This document shows positions 26,467 through 38,400 of a stretch of 64,000 bases of DNA, in pieces. The DNA lies in assembly GCF_021730395.1 (NCBI RefSeq), contig NC_069371.1, positions 51,842,001-51,906,000 of the forward strand. The letters are read 5' to 3'. This stretch comes from Mercenaria mercenaria (lineage: Eukaryota > Mollusca > Bivalvia > Venerida > Veneridae). The notes beneath the pieces are model-generated. The model did no database searches. It had not been told where the DNA came from and saw nothing but the letters and a program-made list of their open reading frames with translations. Each line of letters opens with the position of its first letter. The first letter of the stretch is position 1. The position numbers and the translations under genes were made by a program.

Positions 26467-29400
26467 TTAATTTCCCTTTGTTGTTACTATAAATAACTTA
26501 CATGATAACATTTTTATAATCAGCCCAAAAAATTCAATATGAAAACAACTGTGGGTTTTTATATATGCACATTTTAATCCAAGTGTGTTGTTATAATGTT
26601 ATAACATATTGTATATGTAGTACAAAATTGTTTATACATCATTGACAGATATCAGTTCATCATGTTATACTGCAGTAGAAAAAATTAGGTGCCTTCCAGT
26701 AGGGGACTTTGTATTGCATGGCAATACTTCATTCACTTGTTAAACTTTAAGGCCATCGTTGTCCAAAATATTCCTCAGCAATCCCTGGCTAGAATTCAGC
26801 AAAACTTGGAAGCATTACTTATTAAAGGAGATTGGCGTATTGTCTTCATGTTCGAGTCAAATGATTTGTCCCCGAGTTATTGCTCTTTGACTCTTCATCA
26901 TTAGTGCCTTCTTTATCTGGAGTATTTCTCGGCAACCCCTGGCTGGTATAAGCGGAACTTCCAGTTGTTGAATTCTGCTTTTTCAATTTTCATTATTATG
27001 CAATAATCATATTTCGGGGAATCGAATATCCATCAATTTTACAATTTTATTTCTTGTTAGTAGAGATAGCTTACAGACAAAATAATTTTTTATAGATACG
27101 TCATGATGTAATCTGATAAAAAAAAAAAGCAAATTGTTCCTTTCTAGCTCACCTGTCACGAAGTGACAAGGTGAGCTATTGTGACCGCTTGATGTCCGTC
27201 GTGCGTCGTCCGTCGTGCGTAGTGCGTCGTCCATCAACAATTTCTAAAAAAATCTTCTTCTGGAAAACCACTGGGCAGAATTACACCAAACTTCACAGGA
27301 ATGATCCTTGGGTGGCCCCCTTTCAAAATTATTCAAAGAATTGAATTCCATGCAGAACTCTAGTTGCCATGGCAACCGAAAGGAAAAACTTTAAAAATCT
27401 TCTTCTCAAAAACCAGAAGCCCTAGAGCTTAGATATTTTGTGTGAAGCATTGCCTAATGGACCTCTACCAAATTTGTTCAAATCATGACCCGGGGTCAAA
27501 ATTGACCCCGCCCCAGGGGTCACTTGATTTTACATATGAAAATCTTAAAAAATCTTCTACTCAAAAACCAGAAGCCCTAGAGCTTAGATATTTGACATGT
27601 AGCATTGCCTAGTGGACCTCTACAAAATTTGTTCAAATCATGACCCCCGGGGTCAAAATTGACCCCGCCCCAGGGGTAACTTGATTTTACATAGGAAAAT
27701 CTTCAAAATTTTTCTAAAAATAAACCAGAAGGCCTAGAGCTTAGATATTTGACATGTAGCATTGCCTAGTGGACCTCTACAAAATCTGACAGAAATGCTA
27801 TCACAATTGAAAGTTTTTTTTAAAGTTTCCAGTCAATATTATATTGGAAACATACTAGAATATAGACTATATGCAACCCATCTATGTAAAATAAAAACAG
27901 GTTTACCATGTAGGTTTTTAAAGTATCAATGAAACTTGGTATATATCATCAACATGAAGTGGACATGCACTTGTTTTCTGGGACTTTCGTGCTTGATTTT
28001 TATGCCCCCGGCATCTACTGATGCGTGAGGCATATATTGATCATCCTGTCCGTCCGTTCGTTCGTCCGTCCGTCCATACGAGGTTAACCAAATGGGACCG
28101 TTTCGTCTAGCATCAATACCCCTTACTAGAATGCCTTGATACTAATGCAGATGTAACCTGTGACCATTCCTCATCTTCAGACATCACCTGACCTCAGTTT
28201 GACATTGACCTTGACCTCATTTTGGACTAAGGTTGCTTTAATATGGGCCGTCTCTTGGTTAACCAAATGGGACCATTTTGTCTAGCATTAATACCGCTTA
28301 CAAGAATGAATTGATACTAATACAGATGTAACCTGTGACCATTCCTCATCTTCAAACATCACCTGACCTCAGTTTGACCTTGACCTTGTTTTGGACTTAG
28401 GTTGCTTTGTATTGACAAGGATCAAACATTTATTGAACGCAACTCCTTGTTATTTCTGCGGTTATTGTCCTCTTTTTTTTTCTTTTTTTTTTTTTTTTTT
28501 TTTTACTTTGAATTATTACAACTACATAAGAGCATTGCGTACACAGTTCATACAGTTTCCATCCAAAGTATGATTATTTTTTTCCAAAATCAATCCCCAA
28601 TTATGACCTTGTTTCTGACATTATTTTATTGTTTTGTTAAACTTTTTCAGGGGAATGTGTCATAAAATTTTGACATTATCTTTGTGTTTTTTCTTGCAGA
28701 CGATAGGTTATGACCCAATTATACCAGGGTCAGTCAGTTCACAGTTCAATACAGAATGGATGGAGTTAGAGCAGATCTGGCCCAAAGCTGACTATATCAC
28801 AGTACACACACCACTCATACCACAAACTAGAAGTGAGTCCAGTTCTAATAAAAGAATTTTTTTTGGTAGCCCAAGTCTCCAGGGTTATGAAAATGAGTTT
28901 GGAGTAGAGTCTAAGAATTATGCCTTGCCACTGATCAATTTCAAAATTGTGCTAAGAAGGAACCAATCAGATTCTGTGGCACTTCAGACCTTCACTCCTT
29001 CTGTCGCTGAAGAGTTTAGGTTAAGTATGCCATAAATGTTGCATAGGGATAACACATGTTTTTTTAGCTCAACTATACGAAGTATAAGGAGAGCTGTCCT
29101 ACTCGATCCGGCATCGGCGTCTTTCGACGTGCCCATTTTGGTTAAAGTTTTTTACACTTTCTGTTTTTTATACTTATCTCTGTAATTACTACTTGATGGA
29201 TTTGATTCAGACTTAAAATAGTTGTTCCTCATCATCACCTATATCATCTGACATAAGGGCCATAACTCTGGCACCAATATTTCATGATTTATGACCAGAC
29301 TTAGATTTTCAGGTTAAAGTTTTGATGCACTTTCACTCTATCTCTGTTATTACTGAATGGATTTGATTCAGACTTAAAATAATTGTTCAACATCATCACC

Positions 29401-32400
29401 CACATCATATGACGCAAGGTGCATGACTCTGACACAGATTTTTTTTCATGAATTATTCACCTTTTTTACTTAGAATTTCAGGTTAAAGTTTTGATGCACT
29501 TTCACTCTATCTCTGTTATTACTGAATGGATTTGATTCAAGCTTAAAATAGTTGTTAAACATCATCACCCACATCATATGACACAAGGTGCATAACTCTG
29601 GCACAAATTTTTCATGAATTATTCCCCCTTTTTATTTAGAATTTCAGGTTAAAGTTTTGATGCACTTTTACTCTATCTCTGTTATTACTGAATGGATCTG
29701 ATTCAAACTAAGAATAATTGTACAAACTCATCACTCACATCATATGACACAAGGTGCATAACTCTGGCACATTTTTTTCATGAATTATGCCCCCTTTTAC
29801 TTAGAATTTAAGGTTAATTTTGATGCATTTCACTATATCTCAGTTATGAAATGCATTTGATTCAAACTTGAAGTATTGTTCCACATGGTCACCCACATCA
29901 TATGACACAAGGTGCGTAACTCTTGCACCAATATTTAATGAATTATACCCCCTTTTTGCTTACAATTACTTATATAGTGTTTTGATACACTTTATCTTTA
30001 CCTCTCTTATTACTTAATATTTTTGACACAGACTCAGGCTATTGTGCAATATCTTCCTCCACCATTGGAGTCATTAAACACTCCAGTGACAGCTCCAGTT
30101 TCCTCAGATGTGCCCAGTTTCACTATCCAGCATCGAAATAGTTGAGCGCACTGTCTCCTGTGAAGCTCTTGTTGAGTCATAAGGTCATCAGAATCTCGAG
30201 GTACCTGAGGAATTTGATAAACTGTAGATGCTGTAACTGGAAACAAACTTGCATTAATGCTATTCAAGCATAAGATTTGTGAAAAGCTTTTCCTTTTAAA
30301 TTTGTTTCAATTATGCATTAAAGGGCCCTTACACCTTCACAGTTTGTCATGGCATGTGCATATATAAAGTTATGTTAGCAGCATATGATCTTGCTAACAT
30401 ATGTTTACTTTCCTGTAGAAACATGCCTTAAAAAGAACAACAACTGCAATTTAATGCTAGAATTGCTTAAAGTGGTAGTTTGTAAAGAGTAATGGTTACT
30501 AAAATGACAAGTATCAGCTGCCAGTTTCATTTGTTTTCATTAATTGTTTACAGATTTGATCAATGAAGGTGTGTTTGCAAAGTGTAAGAAGGGAGTTAAG
30601 GTTGTGAACTGTGCTAGAGGTGGGATTATTGATGAAGCTGCCTTATTGAAGGCACTTGATGCTGGACAGTGTGGCGGTGCTGGCTTAGATGTCTATGTAA
30701 ATGTATGTACACTACATTTTTGTATGCCAAAAATATATTGTCAGAAGAGCACATTTAGGGAAGCAGAATTATCATCTGATTCAGGACAGAAAGAGGGATC
30801 CTCTTGTTTGCACCCTGTCTGACAGTTCCACTGTCTGGTCATAAATAGCCAGAAAGTGGATCTTGTCATAACTTTATAAGCTACTGTACAAGATGTTTCT
30901 CCATGAAACTTGGTACATGGATATATTAAAAATGCAAAAGATTTTTTTTTTCATAAAACTTGGTACACTGAAAGGAGCCAATTTTGGGGAAAACGCACCG
31001 AATTTTTAAAAGTATAAAACAAAAATGATGAATAGCGATTAATTTGATATTAAAAACTTTATGGATCCACCCTGTTCTACAAATGTTGCATCACATTACC
31101 GGTATAATGAACAAGATCTTTTCATTTATGCTACTAGATAATGTATGATATGCTTTTAACGGTATAATATGTAAAGATACTTTTTGGATATTATATATAA
31201 GTTTAAGACGTTACAACTAAACAGTTTGAGTTCCAAAATATTTTTGGATGATCAACCCAATATTGTGATTTCCTGTCACCTGTTTGCATAATTAGTATGA
31301 TTGACATTTTCTAATGGGTATGTTTAAAGAAAAGTCAAGGAAAAGTTTTATTCTAACCCGACCAGCTTATAACCTACATACTTGTAGAGCAAAATCTATC
31401 TCGAGTTATTCTGCAATAAATCGACCTTGAACTGTGCTGCACACGCACCGTGTTTTGGCAAAATGCTGTGGCATAGCATGTAATTGTAATTTACGTTAAA
31501 AATACTCCTCTGATTCTTGTCTAACGTTATTTGAAGTAAGTAGTGTTAGAATCAAAATAGTAAGTATGTAAATAAGGTTTATCACAGAATAACCCTCGTT
31601 TGTCGTTTTTAAGTGTAGAAATATATCACTTGGGCCTTCTTGATATATTCATATGCATAAGAACTCCAAATTTTGGTTATTCTATGATAAACCCAATTTT
31701 GATACTTATTTAATTCTTAATTAAACAGAAGGTTAAAACTTCCAAATTTCCACGTCAGATTTAAGGTGGCTGTTTTATTAAATCAACAGGAGATTATACT
31801 GGTTATATTACAGGAACCCCCAGATGATTACACCTTAGCTAAACACCCAAAAGTTATCGCAACACCTCATCTCGGAGCAAGTACTGTAGAAGCTCAAAAA
31901 CGTGTTGCTGTGGAAATAGCGGAACAGTTTGTAGATGTAATGCACGGACGAAGTCTTTTTGGTGCAGTAAGTTTGGCTCTTTGTGTTGGTCTATTTAAAA
32001 CACAGTTTTAAGAATAGATCTTTTGTGCCCCACAAACTTTGGGAGTGGTGGATGGGGGGTTACTTAGGTTGACTGAATTTGTGCTATGCATATTTCAAGA
32101 AGTATTTTACCTAGATGCATGAAACTTTATGGGATTTTTATTAGCCCACCATCATCAGATGGTGGGCTATTAAAATCACTCTGCGTCCGTGGTCCGTCCG
32201 TCCGTCATTCCGTCATTCCGTCCGTCCGTCCGTCCGTCCGTCCGTCCATTAACAATTTCTCGTTATCGCATCTCCTCAGAAACTACTGGGGGGATTTTGA
32301 CCAAACTTTGTCAGAATGATGTATTGGTACCCTAGTTGTGTCCCGCTGAAAATCAGACTGGTTCAACAATTTATGAGTGAGTTATGGCCCTTTGTTTATT

Positions 32401-35400
32401 TCTATATTTTACATAGATTTATATAGGGAAAAACTTTGAAAACCTTCTTATCCAAAACCACAGAGCCTAGGGCTTTGATATTTGGTTTGAAGCATCATCT
32501 AGTGGTCCTCTACCAAGATGATTCAAATTATTTCTCTGGGGTCAAATATGGCCCCGCCCTGATGGTTGAAAAGTTTATAATGACTTATATAGGGAAAAAC
32601 TTTGAATAACCCCTTGTCCAAAACCACAGGGCCTAGGGCTTTGATATTTTGTATGTGACATCATCTAGTGGTCTTCAACTAAGATTGTTCATATTATACC
32701 CCTAGGGTCAAATATGGCCCCGCCCTGGGGGTCATATGGTTTACATAGACTTACATAAGGAAAAACTTTGAAAATCTTCTTGTCCAAACCACAAAGCCTA
32801 AGGCTTTGATACTTGTAATGTAGCATCATCTAGTGGTTCTCTACCAAGTTTGTTCAAATTCTCGCCCTAGGATCAAAAATGGCCCCGCCCCGGGGGTCAC
32901 ATGGTTCATATAGACTTATATAGGGAAAAGCTTTTAAAATGTTCTTGTCAATAACTACAACATTCAAATTTGGACCACATGTATATTTTTGAGTGGCAAG
33001 ATGAACCTTGACATGAGTTGACCTTGATTTTGACCTAGTGACCTACTTTCACATTTCTGTAGCTACAGCCTTCAAATTTGGACCACATGTATATTTTTGA
33101 GTGGCAAGATGAACCTTGACATGAGTTGACCTTGATTTTGACCTAGTGACCTACTTTCACATTTCTGTAGCTACATCCTTCAAATTTGGACCACATGCAT
33201 AGTTTTGTGCACTGGAAAAAACTTTGACATTGATTTTGACCTAGTGACCTACTTTCACATTTTTGAAGGTACAGGCGTCAAATTTGGACCATATGCATAG
33301 TTCCGTGTTTCAAAATGAAATTTGACATTGATTTTGACCTAGTGACCTACTTTCACATTTCTCAAGCTACAGCCTTCAAATTTGGACCACATGCATAGTT
33401 TTTTGTACCGAAATAAACTTTGACCTTTACATTGACCTAGTGACCTACTTTCACATTTTTAAGGTACAGGCTTCAAATTTGGACCACATGCATAGTTTTG
33501 TATTCCGAAATAAAATTTGATCTTGATTTTGACCTAGTGACCTACTTTTACATTTCTCAAGCTACAGCCTTCAAATTTGGACCACATGCGTAGTTTTGTG
33601 TACCGAAATGAACTTTGACCTTTACATTGACCTAGTGACCTACTTTCACATTTTTGAAGGTACAGGCTTTAAATTTGGACCACATGCATAGTTTTGTATT
33701 CCGAAATAGAATTTGACCTTGATTTTGACCTAGTGACCTACTTTTACATTTCTCAAGCTACAGCCTTCAAATTTGGACCACGCGCATAGTTTTGTGTACC
33801 GAAATGAACTTTGACCTTAAGATTGACCTAGTGACCTACTTTCACATTTCTGTAGCTACAGGCTTCAAATTTAGACCACATGCATAGGATTGTGTACCGT
33901 AAAAAACTTTGACCTTGACATTGACCTAGTAACCTACTTTCACATTTCTCAAGCTACAGCTTTCGAATTAGGACCGCATGCACAGTGTTGTGTACGGAAA
34001 TGAAATTTGACCTTGAGGTAGTCAGTAAGTCTTGAAATTTGGAACACTCAAAAATGGCACATTGGTGGGCGCCAAGATCACTCTGTGATCTCTTGTTCAG
34101 AATGTAAATTTATGCACCTATGGCTTTGTCTGGGATTTCATTCAGTAAGATCTGTAATGGCCCTTGACAGCCAAAATATACATAAAGGGCCTAAGTTTGT
34201 GTCGCACATATCTCAAAAGCATATAACCTAAAGTCATGATATATAAATATGTAAAAAATTTATAATTATGTCTCCTACCACACAGTGGTGTGGGAGACAT
34301 ATTGATTTACTCCAGTCTGTGTGTCTGTCACAAAGCTTGTCCGCACTCTAAGTCAAACATTTCTCATCCGATTTTCGCCAAACTTAAACAAAATGTGTCT
34401 GACCATAAGACCTCGGGCCAAGTTCTATAACTAGCTAAATCGGTCCAGGCGTCTGGGAGTTATGGCCCTTGAATTACCAAAAATCAGCCTTTTTACTCTT
34501 GTCCACACTCTAATTCGAACATTTCTCATCCAATCTTTACCAAACTTGAACAAAATGTCTTTGACCATGAGACGTCGGCCAGGTTCAATAACTAGCCAAA
34601 TCGATCCAGGCATTTTGGAGTTACGGCCCTTGAATTATCGAAAAATCGGCCTTTTTATACGCCCGTTTGAAAAACGGGACGTATTATGGGAACGCCCCTG
34701 GCGGGCAGGCGGGCGGGCGGGCGGGTTGGCGGGCGGGCGGCGTCCACAGACCTTGTCCGGAGCATATCTTCTACATGCATGAAGGGATTTTGATGCAACT
34801 TGGCACAGTTGTTCACCATCATGAGACGGAGTGTCATGCGCAAGAACCAGGTCCCTAGGTCTAAGGTCAAGGTCACACTTAGAGGTCAAAGGTCATATTC
34901 AAGAATGACTTTGTCCGGAGCATATCTTCTTCATGCATAGAGGGATTTTGATGAAAGTTGGCACAATTGTTCATCATCATGAGAAGGAGTGTCATGCGCA
35001 AGAACCAGGTCCCTAGGTCTAAGGTCAAGGTCACACTTAGAGGTCAAAGGATACAAGAATGAAAACTTTGTCCGGAGCATTTCTTCTTCATGCATAGAGG
35101 GATTTTGATATAACTTGGCACAAATGTTCACCACTATGAGGCGGAGTGTCATGCGCAAGAACCAGGTCTCTAGGTCTAAGGTCAAGGTCACACTTAGAGG
35201 TCAAAGGATACAAGAATGAAAACCTTGTCCAGAGCATGTCTTCTTCATGCATAGAGGGATTTTGATATAACTTGGCACAAATGTTCACCACCACGAGACG
35301 TAGTGTCTTGCACAAGAACCAGGTACCTAGGTCTAAGGTCAAGGTCACACTTAGAGGCCAAAGGTCAGATACAAGAATGACTTTGTCCGAAGCATTTCTT

Positions 35401-38400
35401 CTTCATGCATGGAGGGATTTTGATGTAACTTGACACAATTATACACCATCATGAGACGAAGTGTCATGCGCAGTTCCCTTCTTTCGAATTACTTCCCTTT
35501 GTTGTTACTATAAATAGCTTATATTGTAACTTTTTCATTACTAGTCATAGGGAAAAATCGAGACCACTTTTCTGTAGTACAATATGCATGCTACATCCAA
35601 TTTTGAGGTGTATTTTGACCAGTCTCTACCTGGTAAAGATTTTTGTGAGGACTTACAATTTTTTTTTTGATGTTTTTTTTTTTTTTTTTTTTTTTAGATT
35701 AACTTCCCTTAGTTGTTACTATAAATAACTTATATTGTAACTTTTTTATAATTGACCGTAGGGAAAAACCAAGACCACTTTTCTGTGGTACAACATAGAT
35801 GTTACTTTCCAATTTTAGGTGTATTTTAAGGTATCTCTACCTGGTACGGAGTTTTTTTGTGGACTTACAAAAACAAAACACTTAATTATTACTAAACAAC
35901 CACAAAGTTAAAATTCCATTTGCAAATACAGGTGCTAGAGTAAAGAAATTTGCTGTGACGGGCGTATATTGTGACATTCTTGCACTCTTGTTTACTCTTG
36001 TCCGCACTCTAAGTCAAACATTTCTCATCCGATCTTCACTAAACTTGAACAAAATGTGTTTGAACATGAGACCTCAGTCAAGTTTGATAAATAGCCAAAT
36101 CGGTCCAGGCATTTTGGAGTTAGGGCCCTTGAATTACCGAAAAATCTGCCTTTTTACTCTTGTTCGCTCTCTAAGTCGAACATTTCTCATCCGATCTTCA
36201 CCAAACTTGAACAGAATGTGTTTGGCCATAAAATCTTAGCCAAGTTCAATAACTAGCCAAATCTGCCCAGGCACTTTTGATTTATGGGCCTTGAATTACT
36301 GATTGAATCCACTCATCCAGACCATCTATTTGGATCCACTCGTCTAAACCATCTAGAGAAACTAGACATTTTTCATAGGGGCAGTTGTGGGAGACATGCG
36401 CTTTTCTCAAAAGCATCTCTAGTTCAGCATGTGAAGTTGTGCACTTGGGGGTTTTGCTTGGGATTTCTCTTCACAAGACCATTATTATCTTCTTTGACTT
36501 AAAATATGAGTTAAGACCTAATATTGTGTGCCGAATGTTTCTCAAAAAGTATGTGACCCAGTTCCATGGAAGTTTTATAGGATTGTTGTTTAGCATGTCA
36601 AGTTATGCAACTGGGATTTTATTTTGAATGTACTACCCTTGCTCCGCTAATTCCCTCCCAACCTCCCCCTACCAAGCCACCTTTCAAAAAAAAAAAAATT
36701 ATTTTTATTCTTTCAGTTTCTTTTATCTTGTGTCTCTTGAAAATGTTTTGTAATATCCATACCCACTCCTCCCCCACCCCTAAACCCAGGGTAAAACGGA
36801 AGCTTATGTACTCTTGCATTGTCAAAAGGTAACATGTAACAGTACAGTGACAGAAAGTGGAAGTACTGGTCCAGTGTACTGTGGATACACATCTAGTTTC
36901 TACTATACCTTTTAAAAATATTCTTTTTTATTGCATCATGTTGTTTATGCAAAGTAAAATTAGTTATTAATTTCTTTGGAAAGAATCTATTTGGAAATTC
37001 CTTTTCCAGTTTTTAATTTGTTGTTTTTTCATTCTTGAATATTTTTTTCCAGATAAATGCTCAGGCTATGCATAATGCATTAAGTGCTGATACTCAACCG
37101 TGGGTAGATCTAGGTAGATGTCTTGGTACCATATTAGCGAGTTTAGGGGCCAACCCAAAGAAGGGCATCAGTATTTCATCAGTTGGTAAGCCTGTTATTG
37201 TTGTAATGTACTAGTGTTTGACATATGAGCCGTGCCATGGGAAAACCAACATAGTGGGTATGCGACCAGCATGGATCCAGACCAGCCTGCGCATCCGCGC
37301 AGTCTGGTCAGGATCTATGCTGTTCGCTAACAGTTTCTCCAATTCCAATAGGCTTTAAAAGCGAACAGCATGGAGCCTGACCAGACTGCGCGGATGTGCA
37401 GGCTGGTCTGGATCCATGCTGGTCACATACCCACTATGTTGGTTTTCTCATGGCACGGCTCATATATTGTTTATATACAACCAAACCTATGCTAAGAACC
37501 ACTGAAATGTAATGACTTATAGTTCATTTCTTTTTAATATATCATTTACAGAATCAGTGTATCTTGACCTGTGAGTAAGTACCACATACAAATAAAGACC
37601 ATTCTTTTGGCTCTCATGTCTGTGATTTTTAGCTCGACTTTTCAAAGAAAAAGTAGAGCTATTGCACTCCCCCCAGCGTTGGCGTCACCGTTGGTTGAAG
37701 TTTTTGATAAAGTCAAATATCTCTGTTACAATCAGATTTATTTACTATCAAAGTCTACGCCAGGAGAAACAATCCCCATAACTCTGATTCATTTGAATTT
37801 TGACAGAGTTATGTCCCTTTTTATCTTAGAAATTTTTGTTTAAAGTTTTTATAAAGTTTTTACTGGCAAAGCTCGAATTCAGAGTCAAGCACTAAAAAAG
37901 TCAAGCGTGCTGTCTTATAGACAGCTCTTGTTCGGTATACAGGTATGAGAAATTCTGTTGTTAATTTGTGGGTACAATGGCTTATGCCCGAGCAGTAGAA
38001 TTACAGCTAAAGTGTTGGAAAATTTAATATGACCCTGCTAAAATTCTTGCGTTGGACAAAGTAATAAGTCTAAAACAGGTGTAGTACAATGTATTTTCTA
38101 ATTTTAGGTGTTGAATTAAATGATGCCAGAGTTTACCTTGTAGTATCTGTACTCTTCTGATTATTAGTCCTGCAGTTTCTGACACTATATAGGATTATGC
38201 TATTCTGTCTGTCAATCATTATGTGGGTCAATCAGCACTTTTATGCCTGGTGCATAACTCTGATCCATTAGGGGATTTGAATATTATTTGGCACAAAATT
38301 AATGTTCCTCATAATGGGGCAGTGTGCCATTTGCAAAACTTGGACCCCTATCTCAGAGGTAATGGTAAAGATCAGCAAGGTTTTTTGTATAACATACACA

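Larger units (their letters stand above)
34267..36424 (+). mobile_element. Hairpin-headed element, family D, split by family E
   Basis: Head TATGTCTCCTACCACAC pairs with GTGGTGTGGGAGACATA. Body units of about 190 bp (CTCTTGTCCGCACTCTAAGT, TTTCTCATCCGATCTTCAC) are interrupted by family E and resume at 35993. Tail arm GTGGGAGAC (36387-36395) nearly complements the head; the end is TCTCTAGTTC, a decayed form of TCTTGTT. Confidence 0.75.

Noticed and set aside
30544-30822. PHGDH exon 6 extended as a single open frame past 30702
   Set aside because: Continuing past the GTATGT donor would break the conserved EPP and PHLGAS region supplied by exon 7.
34635-35348. Minus-strand open frames with the repeated phrase [12 protein letters not shown]
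   Set aside because: They are translations of the family E tandem units.
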